From: Bradyrhizobium xenonodulans
GTDB taxonomy: Bacteria > Pseudomonadota > Alphaproteobacteria > Rhizobiales > Xanthobacteraceae
Length of the DNA: 64,000 bases
Reading direction: 5' to 3'
NCBI RefSeq assembly: GCF_027594865.1
Contig: NZ_CP089391.1
Span: 2,324,501 to 2,388,500 of the forward strand
A program made the translations under genes and the position numbers. Positions 52,626-60,583 of this stretch are shown here, piece by piece (positions within the stretch are counted from its first letter, which is position 1; each line of letters opens with the position of its first letter). The notes below the pieces were generated by a model. That model ran no database searches. It had not been told where the DNA came from and saw only the letters and a list, made by a program, of their open reading frames with translations.

Positions 52626-52634
52626 GCGCTGCGA

Positions 52635-53288
52635 TTGACGGGTGACCTGTTCGATACTGTCGCTGAAGCACAGCCATCGCGCGAAAAAATCGCCGACGGC
52701 GCCGTGCTGCTGCGTGGATTCGTCAAGCCGATCGAAAGCGAGCTGATCGAAGCGGTGCGCGCGATCGTGGCGCAATCGCCGTTCCGCCGGATGACCACGC
52801 CCGGCGGCCACCTGATGTCGGTGGCGATGACCAATTGCGGCGAGCGCGGCTGGATCACCGATCACACCGGCTATCGCTATGATCCGATCGATCCGCGCAC
52901 CGGCGCGCCATGGCCCGCGATGCCGCCGGTATTATGTGATCTCGCCCGCCGTGCGGCGGAGCAGGGCGGCTTTCAAAACTTCGCGCCCGATGCCTGCCTC
53001 GTCAACCGCTACGAGCCCGGGACACGGCTGTCGTTGCATCAGGACAAGGACGAGCTGGACTATTCGGCGCCGATCGTTTCGGTCTCGCTCGGATTGCCCG
53101 CGACCTTTCTGTTCGGCGGCCTGGCGCGCAATGACAAGCCGCAGCGTTTCCGGCTGGTGCATGGCGACGTCGTGGTCTGGGGCGGCCCGTCACGGCTCGC
53201 TTATCACGGCGTCGCGCCGCTCGCCGACGGCGAGCACGCGCTGCTCGGGCGGAAGCGGATCAATCTGACGTTTCGCAGGACGCGGTGA
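52635..53288 (+). CDS. alkB: DNA oxidative demethylase AlkB
   Basis: The 217-residue dioxygenase has every AlkB landmark: TNCGERGWITDHTGYRY (67-82), the substrate-lid region, iron ligands H135 and D137 in SLHQDKDE, H191 in AYHGVAP, and 2OG-binding arginines R208 and R214 in RINLTFRRTR. AlkB removes 1-methyladenine and 3-methylcytosine lesions by oxidation, releasing formaldehyde. The TTG start at 52635 is the only one that keeps the N-terminus (MTGDLFDT) typical; the ribosome site is weak, and translation is probably coupled to the gene 9 bp upstream. No Ada gene is adjacent. Confidence 0.95.
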   Translation: MTGDLFDTVAEAQPSREKIADGAVLLRGFVKPIESELIEAVRAIVAQSPFRRMTTPGGHLMSVAMTNCGERGWITDHTGYRYDPIDPRTGAPWPAMPPVLCDLARRAAEQGGFQNFAPDACLVNRYEPGTRLSLHQDKDELDYSAPIVSVSLGLPATFLFGGLARNDKPQRFRLVHGDVVVWGGPSRLAYHGVAPLADGEHALLGRKRINLTFRRTR

Positions 53289-53295
53289 TCCATCC

Positions 53296-53407
53296 CCTCA
53301 TCCTGAGGAGCCCGCGAAGCGGGCGTCTCGAAGGATGAAGGCCGGGCCGCAGCAGCGGGGGCCTGCATGGTTCGAGACGGCGCTGGTGCGCCTCCTCACC
53401 ATGAGGG
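53296..53407. repeat. Palindromic intergenic repeat, family A
   Basis: Fourth family A copy, lengthened in the centre: CCTCATCCTGAGGAGC at the left and CTCCTCACCATGAGGG at the right. It separates convergent alkB and the TPP-enzyme gene, ending directly at the latter's stop. Confidence 0.82.
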
Positions 53408-55036
53408 TCAGGGTTTGGGCGGATGAATGAACGCCCACGGGCTCACTTCGGAATCCCGCGTCACCTCGACCGAAATCAGATACGGCCCGCCGTGGCTAAG
53501 CGCCTTCTCCATCGCCGCCTTGAACTGATCCGGCGCAGTCACGCGCGCCGCCGCAACGCCAAACGACTCCGCAAGCTTGACGAAATCCGGATTGACGAGA
53601 TCGGACGCGACCACGCGGCCGTCGAAACGTTCGCGCTGGTCGCGGCGGACATTGCCATAGGCGTTGTTGTTGAACACCAGCGTCACCACGCCGATGTTGA
53701 ACTGCACGGCGGTGGCAAGCTCCTGCACGCCGAACATGAAGCCGCCGTCGCCGGTGATCGCCACCACCGGCTTGCCGGGATTGGCGACCTTGGCCCCGAG
53801 CGCGGTCGGGAAGCCCGAGCCGAGCGTGCCCTGATAGCCCGAGGTGATGAAGGTGCGCGGCTCGTAGACCGGGAAGCCGTACCAGGAGGCGAAGCCGAAC
53901 TGCGATAATTCATCGGTGACGATCGCGTTCGCCGGCAGCACCTCGCGCAGGATGTTGAGATAAGCCATCTGCGGCTGGATGCGCTGGATGTCCTCTTGCG
54001 CGGTCGCGGTGGCCTCGCGGATCGCGGCGCGACGACCGGCGGTCTTGCTGTAGCCGGTCTTGCTGATGGCAGCGGCGAGATCGGCCGTTGCAGCCCTGGC
54101 GTCGGCGACGATGGCGACATCGGCGGAGAGCCGGCGCATCTCGACCGGATCGATATCGATCCGAATGGATTTCAGCCCCTTCGGCTGATACGGCCAGCGG
54201 AAGCCCGAGGCCGGCAGTTCCGCGCGCGTGCCGATTGCGATCATCAGATCGGTCGTCGGCCACAGTTTGTAGGCGGCTGCCATCGTCAGCCCGAGCTCAT
54301 GCGCGTTGGAGACGATGCCGCGGCCGCTGCGGAACGCAACGACGGGCGCATCGATCATCTCGGCGAGCTCGAGGATCTCCTCGCGCGCCTCGATCGCGCC
54401 GCTGCCGACGAAGATCATCGGCGCTTTGCTGGTCTTGATCAACGCGGCCGCCTGCTTGATGATGTCAGGATCAGGCTGCGGCGCGGGCAGCGGCTCAAGC
54501 ACTTGTGCCGCAGCGGTGTCGGCGCGCTGCGTAAACACATCCCAGGGCATCTCGACCGAAGCGGGGCCGCGCCGGCCGGATGTCATCTCCTGGAAGGCGC
54601 GCGCGACGATCGTTGGCGCGTTGCCGGGATACTCGATCCGGTCGGCCCATTTCACATAGGTGCGCAGGGTCGCAAGCTGGTCGGGCATCTCGTGCAGATG
54701 GCCGCGGCCCTTGCCCAGAAACGGCGTCGGCACCTGTCCGGTGACGCACAGCACCGGCTCGTTGCAGCCGAAGGCGGTGAGCAGCGCCGCGCTGGCATTG
54801 AGCACGCCGGGGCCGGGCACCACGCTGAACACGCCGGGCTTGCCGCTGGAGCGCGCATAGCCGAACGCCATGTAGCCGCAGGCCTGCTCGTGCCGCGCGC
54901 CGATCACCTTGAGCTGGGCCTGGTGGAAGGCATCGAACAGGCCGTAGACCTGCGCGCCGGGCAGGCCGAACACGGTGTCGACGCCGTGGGCGACAAGGCC
55001 GCTGACGATCGCTTCGCCGCCGGTGAGAGTGGTCAT
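53408..55036 (-). CDS. Thiamine-pyrophosphate-dependent enzyme (acetolactate synthase-like)
   Basis: The 542-residue protein has the three-domain TPP decarboxylase layout: catalytic E50 in GARHEQACGYMA, the Pro-Gly loop VPGPGVLN, a central Rossmann domain, and the TPP-Mg motif GDGGFMFGVQEL ... NNNAYG near residues 430-460. It resembles acetolactate synthase large subunits and benzoylformate decarboxylase relatives, but no small regulatory subunit gene is present. It is last in the minus-strand hpa operon, 25 bp past the FAH-fold gene. The pathway has no step for it, so it may decarboxylate a related 2-oxo acid. Confidence 0.87.
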   Translation of the reverse strand: MTTLTGGEAIVSGLVAHGVDTVFGLPGAQVYGLFDAFHQAQLKVIGARHEQACGYMAFGYARSSGKPGVFSVVPGPGVLNASAALLTAFGCNEPVLCVTGQVPTPFLGKGRGHLHEMPDQLATLRTYVKWADRIEYPGNAPTIVARAFQEMTSGRRGPASVEMPWDVFTQRADTAAAQVLEPLPAPQPDPDIIKQAAALIKTSKAPMIFVGSGAIEAREEILELAEMIDAPVVAFRSGRGIVSNAHELGLTMAAAYKLWPTTDLMIAIGTRAELPASGFRWPYQPKGLKSIRIDIDPVEMRRLSADVAIVADARAATADLAAAISKTGYSKTAGRRAAIREATATAQEDIQRIQPQMAYLNILREVLPANAIVTDELSQFGFASWYGFPVYEPRTFITSGYQGTLGSGFPTALGAKVANPGKPVVAITGDGGFMFGVQELATAVQFNIGVVTLVFNNNAYGNVRRDQRERFDGRVVASDLVNPDFVKLAESFGVAAARVTAPDQFKAAMEKALSHGGPYLISVEVTRDSEVSPWAFIHPPKP

Positions 55037-55061
55037 TGCACTATTCCACTTCCATTGCTGT

Positions 55062-55931
55062 TCAGGCTTCGTCGACGACGCCGTTGCGCAGTTTGCCGAT
55101 GCCCTCGGCCTCCACCTCAATCACGTCGCCCGGCTTCAGATACCGCGGCGGATCGAACCGCGCACCGGCGCCGGTCGGGGTGCCCGTCACGATGACGTCA
55201 CCGGGAACGAGCGTTGCGAAGGTCGAGATATAGCTGATGAGATAGCGGAACGGAAACATCAGCCGGCTGGTGCGGTCGTCCTGCCGCAGTTCGCCGTTCA
55301 CATGCGTGGTGAGCCTGATGTCCGCGATCTGAGCTTCCTTGGTGTAGGGCACGAGCCACGGGCCGAGGCTGCCGCTGGAATCGAAGTTCTTGCCTTGCGT
55401 CACGTTGAACTTGGCGTGGCGCAGCCAGTCGCGCACCGAGCCCTCGTTGCAGAGCGTGAGCGCGGCGATGTGATCGAGCGCGGCGCTTTCTGCAATGCGC
55501 CGGCCGGCCTTGCCGATCACCAGCACGATCTCGCCTTCATAGTCGAGCTGGCTTGATGCGCGCGGGCGCACCAGCGGCGTGTCGTGGCCGACGAAGGAGC
55601 GGGGCGAGCGCATGAACATGCTCGGATATTTCGGTGCGTCCTGGCCATCCTTGTACTCGGCGTTGCGATCAGGGTAGTTGACGCCGATGCAGATGATCTT
55701 TTCCGGCGCGGGCACCGGCGGCAGCCACGTGATGTCGCCGAGCGCATGATCCGGCGCGCGGCCGGCGGCTTCTTCCGCAAAGCTCACGAGCTTGCCGGCC
55801 GCAATGAGCTCACGCAGCGTCGGATAGTCCTTTGCGTAGCGCTTGGAGAGATCGACGATGCCGCCCTCCAGGACGGCGCCGTAGCTGACATCACCCTTGA
55901 CGGAATAGGTGGCGAGGCGAGGGAGCTTCAT
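55062..55931 (-). CDS. hpaG: FAH-fold protein, probable 5-oxopent-3-ene-1,2,5-tricarboxylate decarboxylase
   Basis: The 289-residue single-domain fumarylacetoacetase-fold protein has the metal-binding E132 and E134 in LDYEGEIVLVIG. The third acidic ligand appears as Glu163 in CNEGSVRDWL, where Asp is usual. It ends TGTPTGAGARFDPPRYLKPG. Enteric HpaG is a fused double-domain protein covering isomerase and decarboxylase steps; here one FAH domain stands alone and the isomerase is a separate HpaF. Position between hpaD and the TPP gene supports the decarboxylase role, though hydrolase relatives such as fumarylpyruvase cannot be excluded. Confidence 0.78.
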   Translation of the reverse strand: MKLPRLATYSVKGDVSYGAVLEGGIVDLSKRYAKDYPTLRELIAAGKLVSFAEEAAGRAPDHALGDITWLPPVPAPEKIICIGVNYPDRNAEYKDGQDAPKYPSMFMRSPRSFVGHDTPLVRPRASSQLDYEGEIVLVIGKAGRRIAESAALDHIAALTLCNEGSVRDWLRHAKFNVTQGKNFDSSGSLGPWLVPYTKEAQIADIRLTTHVNGELRQDDRTSRLMFPFRYLISYISTFATLVPGDVIVTGTPTGAGARFDPPRYLKPGDVIEVEAEGIGKLRNGVVDEA

Positions 55932-56914
55932 CAGTCAGCCACCAGCACGTCGGCCACGAACTTCGGCTCACGCACGGCCTGCCCTGCGAAGGGCGAACCC
56001 TGCTCGAACCAGGAGCGCGGGGCGGGTGCGCCCCACAGCGTCTGGCGGCGCGGATCGCGCAGCGACCAGCGCAGCGGCTCGTGGTCGTGATCGCCTGTGA
56101 AGTAGTCGCTGGTGTAGAGTTCGAGCCGGTGTCCGTCGGGATCGCGCACATAGAGGAAGAACGCGTTCGAAATGCCGTGGCGGCCGGGGCCGCGCTCGAT
56201 GTTCTTCACAAAACCCTGCGAGGCCATGACGTCGCAGAGATGGATGATGTTCATCGCCGTCGGCGTCCAATAGGCGAAGTGATGCAGCCGCGGGCCCTTG
56301 CCGTTGGTGATCGCAAAATCGTGGACGTTGCCCTTGCGATGCATCCAGGCCGCGGCAATGCGGCCGTTCGGCCCGTCCTCCTCGGCGTATTCAGTGAGAC
56401 GGAAGCCGAGCCGGGCGTAGAACTCGACCGTGTCCTGCACCTCGGCGGCGAAGACGTTGAAATGATCCAGCCGCTGCGGGTGGCAGCCCCTGTAGAGATC
56501 GTAGCGGCGCAAGAGATGCGGCCGCCGGTCCATCGACGCATAGAGCTCGATCTGGAAGCCGAAGGGATCGGTGAACTGGAGCGTGCGGCCCTGGAACGGC
56601 TGGTCGACGAAGCCGTAGCCAAGGCCGTTCTCGGACAGGAACTTTGCGGCCTTGTCGAGATCCCCGTCATTGCCGACCTTGAAGCCGAGCCTGTTACAGG
56701 CAGGCGCGGCCGCCTTGCGCAGCACCAGCGAGTGGTGCTGATGCTCCTCGGCGGCGCGCAAATAGACGACGTTGTCGTCGGCATCCTCGACATGCAGACC
56801 GACGGTGGTTTCGTAGAATTCGCGGCTCAGCTTCAGATCGGTCACGTCGAGCACGACGTGGCTGGAGCGGATGATGTTGAACGGCGGCTCGAAGATGTGT
56901 TGCGGTACGGGCAT
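55931..56914 (-). CDS. hpaD: Homoprotocatechuate 2,3-dioxygenase (VOC-type extradiol dioxygenase)
   Basis: The 327-residue type I extradiol dioxygenase has the metal triad H151 (LDHFN), H211 or H212 (RLHHFAYW) and E265 (GHRLELYTSDY), plus H198 (NVHDF), N153 and Y255 around the active site. All have counterparts in the structurally known Fe/Mn homoprotocatechuate dioxygenases. The long C-terminal lid (ETKF-like PRSWFEQGSPF) is also typical. It cleaves 3,4-dihydroxyphenylacetate to 5-carboxymethyl-2-hydroxymuconate semialdehyde. The stop shares one base with the downstream FAH gene start. Confidence 0.92.
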   Translation of the reverse strand: MPVPQHIFEPPFNIIRSSHVVLDVTDLKLSREFYETTVGLHVEDADDNVVYLRAAEEHQHHSLVLRKAAAPACNRLGFKVGNDGDLDKAAKFLSENGLGYGFVDQPFQGRTLQFTDPFGFQIELYASMDRRPHLLRRYDLYRGCHPQRLDHFNVFAAEVQDTVEFYARLGFRLTEYAEEDGPNGRIAAAWMHRKGNVHDFAITNGKGPRLHHFAYWTPTAMNIIHLCDVMASQGFVKNIERGPGRHGISNAFFLYVRDPDGHRLELYTSDYFTGDHDHEPLRWSLRDPRRQTLWGAPAPRSWFEQGSPFAGQAVREPKFVADVLVAD

Positions 56915-56941
56915 GTGCGTTTCCCCTCGGAACAGCGAGCG

Positions 56942-58480
56942 TCAGATTCCCAGCTTCTGAATCTTGTGCGTGCCCCGCGCCAGCGAGACGTGCTTGGTTT
57001 CCATGTAGAAGTCGAACGAGTAATCGCCGCCGTCGCGGCCGATGCCGGAGGCCTTCATGCCGCCGAACGGCGTCGGCAGATGGCGGACGTTTTCCGAGTT
57101 CAGCCAGATCATGCCGGCCTCCAGCGCGTCGGCGACGCGGAGTGCGCGACCGACGTCGTTGGTCCAGACATAGCCGGTGAGGCCATAGCGGATGTCGTTG
57201 GCGATCTCGATCGCGTCCGCCTCGTCCTTGAACGGCAGCACGGTCAGGAAGGGGCCGAACACCTCCTCTTGCGCCACGCGCATCTTGCCGTGCGCGCCGG
57301 TCACCAGGGTCGGCTCGACATAATGTCCGCCGCCCGGACCATCATACGCCTTGCCGCCGACCGCGATGGTCGCGCCGTCCTGCCGCGCGACGTCGAAATA
57401 GGAGCACACCTTTGCCAGGTGCCGCTCGTGGATCAGCGGCCCGATCTCGGTCGCGGGATCGAGGGGATGGCCGACCTTCAGCGCCTTCACGCGCGCGGTC
57501 AGCTTCTCGATGAACTTTTCGGCGATGCTCTGCTGGATCAGCAGGCGGCTCGACGAGGTGCAGCGCTCGCCGTTGAGCGAGTAGATCATGAACACGACGG
57601 CATCGAGCGCGCGATCGAGATCGGCATCGTCGAACACGATCACGGGGTTCTTGCCGCCGAGCTCGAAATGCACGCGCTTCAGCGTCGGCGCGCCCTGAAC
57701 CATGATCGCCGAGCCCGTCGCACTCTCGCCGACGAAGCCGATCGCCTTGATGGCGGGGTGTTCGGTCAGCGCCTTGCCGGCCTCTTCGCCAAAGCCGTGC
57801 ACGGTGTTGAGCACGCCGTCGGGCACGCCGGCTTCCTTGACGAGCTTCGCCAGAATGGAAGCCGTCACCGGCGACCATTCGGCCGGCTTGTGCACGACGG
57901 TGCAGCCGGCCGCCAGCGCAGGGGCGATCTTCCAGGTCGAGAGCATGAACGGCGTATTCCACGGCGTGATCACGCCGACCGGGCCGATCGGCACGCGCGT
58001 CGAGACGTTCCAGTGCTCGTCGCTCGGCGTGTTCTGGCCGTCGCGCGCCTCGGCGCATTTGTCGGCGAAGAAGCGGAAATTCTCGGCGGCGCGGATCGCG
58101 GCCTTGGCCATGAAGCGATAGGCCTGGCCGGTGTCGATGCATTCGAGCACGGCGATGTCGTCGGCATTGTCCTCGATGGCGTCGGCAACGCGATGCAGCA
58201 GCTTGCGCCGCATCGCCGGCCCCATGTCGCGCCAGGATTTGAAGGCGAGGGCAGCGGACGTGGCCGCGGCGTCGATGTCCTCGGCATTGCCGCGGGCGAC
58301 GCTCGCAAGCGTGGCGCCGTCGACCGGCGACTTCGTCTCGAAGGTCTCGCCGGAGATCGCGGCGACGGTCTTGCCGTCGATGAAATGGCCGATGCCGTCG
58401 GCACGGAGCGTCTTCAGCAGCGGCGCGGCGCGGTCGCGGTTGGCCTGGAAGACGTCGGTTTTCGGTGTGGGCTTATCCAT
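56942..58480 (-). CDS. hpaE: 5-carboxymethyl-2-hydroxymuconate semialdehyde dehydrogenase
   Basis: The 512-residue aldehyde dehydrogenase has N175 in TPWNTPFML, E273 in HFELGGKNP and the nucleophile C307 in NGERCTSSS. It oxidises the ring-cleavage aldehyde from HpaD with NAD. The assignment within the aldehyde dehydrogenase family follows from its place between hpaF and hpaD. The ATG (58480) overlaps the hpaF stop by 8 bp. The stop lies 28 bp before the hpaD start. Length and the N-terminal NRDRAAPLLKTLRADGIGHF pattern fit HpaE. Confidence 0.91.
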   Translation of the reverse strand: MDKPTPKTDVFQANRDRAAPLLKTLRADGIGHFIDGKTVAAISGETFETKSPVDGATLASVARGNAEDIDAAATSAALAFKSWRDMGPAMRRKLLHRVADAIEDNADDIAVLECIDTGQAYRFMAKAAIRAAENFRFFADKCAEARDGQNTPSDEHWNVSTRVPIGPVGVITPWNTPFMLSTWKIAPALAAGCTVVHKPAEWSPVTASILAKLVKEAGVPDGVLNTVHGFGEEAGKALTEHPAIKAIGFVGESATGSAIMVQGAPTLKRVHFELGGKNPVIVFDDADLDRALDAVVFMIYSLNGERCTSSSRLLIQQSIAEKFIEKLTARVKALKVGHPLDPATEIGPLIHERHLAKVCSYFDVARQDGATIAVGGKAYDGPGGGHYVEPTLVTGAHGKMRVAQEEVFGPFLTVLPFKDEADAIEIANDIRYGLTGYVWTNDVGRALRVADALEAGMIWLNSENVRHLPTPFGGMKASGIGRDGGDYSFDFYMETKHVSLARGTHKIQKLGI

Positions 58481-58871
58481 GTGCGGCTTCCACTTTCAGG
58501 GCGTCGTGGATGTTGTTGCGTTTCCAACTGGTGTCCTTGTCGTTGATCTGCATGTCGAACGACAAAGCGAACTTGCTGGCGGCGAAGACGGGATCGAGAT
58601 GTTTTGACAACGCCTGGAAGACGTGCTCGCCGGCTATCTGGCGCGTGGGAAGGTCGCGGCCTTCGCCGATGCGCAGCACTATGTCGAGGAAGCCGTAATC
58701 CTGCCGCGCATCGGCGATCGCGTAATGCTCGCACCTGATCGCGCGAACGCGGATGCCGCCGAGCGGGAAGATGCCGGTCTCGACCGCCGCCTTGCGCACG
58801 ACCTCGCACAGCAGCTTCATGTCGAGACGGCTGTCGAGATTGGCCGAATATTCGATGGTGAAATGCGGCAT
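58473..58871 (-). CDS. hpaF: 5-carboxymethyl-2-hydroxymuconate delta-isomerase
   Basis: The 132-residue protein begins MPHFTIEYSANLDSRLDMKL. After Met removal, Pro becomes the N-terminal catalytic base of the tautomerase superfamily, and the PHFxIEYSxN start is the CHMI signature. The rest, with RCEHYAIADARQDYGFLDI and ISFDMQINDKDTSWKR-like ending, fits CHMI of about 126 residues. It isomerises 5-carboxymethyl-2-hydroxymuconate to the 2-oxo form. The start at 58871 is fixed by the required Met-Pro; longer readings are shadows of the hydratase gene. Confidence 0.92.
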   Translation of the reverse strand: MPHFTIEYSANLDSRLDMKLLCEVVRKAAVETGIFPLGGIRVRAIRCEHYAIADARQDYGFLDIVLRIGEGRDLPTRQIAGEHVFQALSKHLDPVFAASKFALSFDMQINDKDTSWKRNNIHDALKVEAAHG

Positions 58872-58903
58872 CGCGGTTTCACTCCCTGTGTCGTCTTGTT
58901 GCT

Positions 58904-59710
58904 TTACGCGAAGTAGCAGCTCACCGAGCCGTAGGCGCCATAATCGGCCTGAATTGTGTCGCCCTTGCGGGTCTCGATCGGACGGATGAAGGACCCCGCG
59001 AGCACGACCTGTCCCGGTTCGAGCGCGAGACCGAGCGGCGCGATCTTGTTCGCAAGCCAGGCCACGGCTGTTGCGGGATGATTGAGCACGCCGGCGGCAA
59101 GGCCCGTCTCCTCGAGCTGACCGTTCCTGAAACACAGCGCGCCGATCCAGCGCAGGTCGGCGTCCAGCAGACGGATCGGCCGTCCGCCGAGCACGATGCC
59201 GGCATTCGCGGCGTTGTCCGCGATGGTGTCGAAGATCTTTCGCGTCGCTTTCGTCTTGGGATCGACGCGCTCGATCCGCGTGTCCAGGATTTCCAGCGCC
59301 GGCACGACGAAGTCGGTGGCGTTGAGCACATCGAACAGCGTGCAGTTCGGTCCCGAGAGCCGCTTGCTCATGACGAAGGCGAGCTCGGCCTCGACGCGCG
59401 TCGCGATGAAGCGCTCGGTCGGAACGAGCCCGCCATCGGCGAAGAACATGTCGTCGAGCAGCACGCCGGAATCGGGCTCGTCGATATTGAGCGCGCTCTG
59501 CATCGCCTTCGAGGTGAGGCCGATCTTGTGGCCCTTGACGATCCGCCCCTCGGCGATCTTGAGGTCGACCCACGCCTTCTGAATCGCGTAGGCGTCAGCG
59601 ATGCTGATGTCAGGAAAATCCTGCGAGAGCTGCCGGATCTGCACGCGGGTCTTCTCCGCCTGATGCAGACGGCTCGCGCAAGCCTGGATATCGTGGTTGG
59701 AAAGCGCCAT
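58904..59710 (-). CDS. hpaH: 2-oxo-hept-4-ene-1,7-dioate hydratase
   Basis: The 268-residue FAH-superfamily hydratase (MhpD/HpaH type) has GHKIGLTSKAMQSALNIDEP near residue 60, DDMFFADG near 86, VEAELAFVMSKRL near 106 (metal-binding glutamates) and a C-terminal VLAGSFIRPIETRKGDTI near 235. The ending is that of HpaH. It adds water to 2-oxohept-4-ene-1,7-dioate before aldol cleavage. It is the first gene of the minus-strand hpa operon, and its promoter region carries the 16-bp palindrome next to hpaR. Confidence 0.92.
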   Translation of the reverse strand: MALSNHDIQACASRLHQAEKTRVQIRQLSQDFPDISIADAYAIQKAWVDLKIAEGRIVKGHKIGLTSKAMQSALNIDEPDSGVLLDDMFFADGGLVPTERFIATRVEAELAFVMSKRLSGPNCTLFDVLNATDFVVPALEILDTRIERVDPKTKATRKIFDTIADNAANAGIVLGGRPIRLLDADLRWIGALCFRNGQLEETGLAAGVLNHPATAVAWLANKIAPLGLALEPGQVVLAGSFIRPIETRKGDTIQADYGAYGSVSCYFA

Positions 59711-59742
59711 TGGTGGTCTATCGAAATCGTGGTGTCGGAGAT

Positions 59743-59758
59743 ACTTAACATGTTAAGT
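59743..59758. promoter_or_regulatory. Perfect 16-bp palindrome, probable HpaR operator
   Basis: ACTTAACATGTTAAGT is fully symmetric and lies 32 bp upstream of the hpaH ATG and 64 bp upstream of the hpaR ATG. MarR-family repressors typically bind such 16-20-bp A/T-rich palindromes in the divergent promoter they control, so this is the expected HpaR site. Confidence 0.75.
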
Positions 59759-59821
59759 GAATGCGTCAAACACAATTCGGGCTTGCTGCACTGCAAACAT
59801 TCTGTGGTCTGAAAGGGCGTC

Positions 59822-60340
59822 ATGACGAAGAGACAGGCTGATCCCGCCAACGGAAGCGCGCCGGCTGCACGGCAGGTGCCGATGCGCGACTTCTCGCGCT
59901 CGCTGCCGATGTCGCTGCTGCGGGCGCGCGAGGCCGTGATGCGGCAGTTTCGCCCCTCGCTGCGCGAGCACGGGCTGACCGAGCAGCAATGGCGCATCCT
60001 CCGCGCGCTGGCGGCCATCGAAGCGGCCGAGGTCACGGAACTCGCGCGCACGGCATTCCTGCTCGGGCCGAGCCTGTCGCGCATCCTGCGCGACCTCGAG
60101 GCGCGCAATCTGATCGAGCGCAAGACCGCGAAGACCGACCAGCGCCGCAGCATGGTCTCGATCTCGAAAGAGGGCGTGAAGCTGATGGCCTCGGTCGCGC
60201 CGTCCTCGGAGGCGATTTATGCGGAGATCACGCGACGCTTTGGCGCGCGCAAGCTCGCCGAGTTGCAGGAGATGCTCGGCGAGCTCGAACAGAGTCTTGC
60301 GGGGCTCGGCGCCGGCGAGGAGGCAAGTGCCGAGGAATGA
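59822..60340 (+). CDS. hpaR: MarR-type regulator of homoprotocatechuate degradation, HpaR
   Basis: The 172-residue protein has the MarR winged-helix with LTEQQWRILRALAAIEAAEV (about 51-70), recognition helix GPSLSRILRDLEARNLIERK and wing KTDQRRSMVSISKEG. The N-terminal RDFSRSLPMSLLRAREAVM is characteristic of HpaR/HpcR, which represses hpa genes and is released by hydroxyphenylacetate or homoprotocatechuate. It is divergent from hpaH with a palindrome between. AAAGGGCGTC precedes the ATG. Role in self-repression and in controlling the minus-strand operon is strongly suggested. Confidence 0.92.
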   Translation: MTKRQADPANGSAPAARQVPMRDFSRSLPMSLLRAREAVMRQFRPSLREHGLTEQQWRILRALAAIEAAEVTELARTAFLLGPSLSRILRDLEARNLIERKTAKTDQRRSMVSISKEGVKLMASVAPSSEAIYAEITRRFGARKLAELQEMLGELEQSLAGLGAGEEASAEE

Positions 60341-60583
60341 AAGCAGATATGCGCGCCCGTGTCCCGGGAGCCATGGACATGCGGGCGATTTTTCGCTCAA
60401 AGTGCGGCCCAGGCTCATCCAGAGGGCGAGCGCATAGGTCTTGCGCCATTGCGAGCGTAGCGCGGCGCCCCGGATCGCGGTAACAGCTGGATCGTACTGT
60501 CGCGGGCGCTCGTCAGGGTGACGATGGTCCAAATAACGACGACTCAAACAGTGGCGACCCAAACAACAAAGAAGGAAGGCAAC

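Noticed and set aside
58473..59573. 366-codon minus-strand reading covering HpaF with a long N-terminal extension
   Set aside because: The extension is an alternate frame of hpaH; CHMI needs Met-Pro at its N-terminus, which fixes the start at 58871.
60341..60583. Possible small gene or decayed fragment between hpaR and the aldolase (minus-strand reading contains RKTYALALWMSLG)
   Set aside because: No start with a ribosome site, no homologue I can name, and the frame continues into hpaR as a shadow; too weak to annotate.
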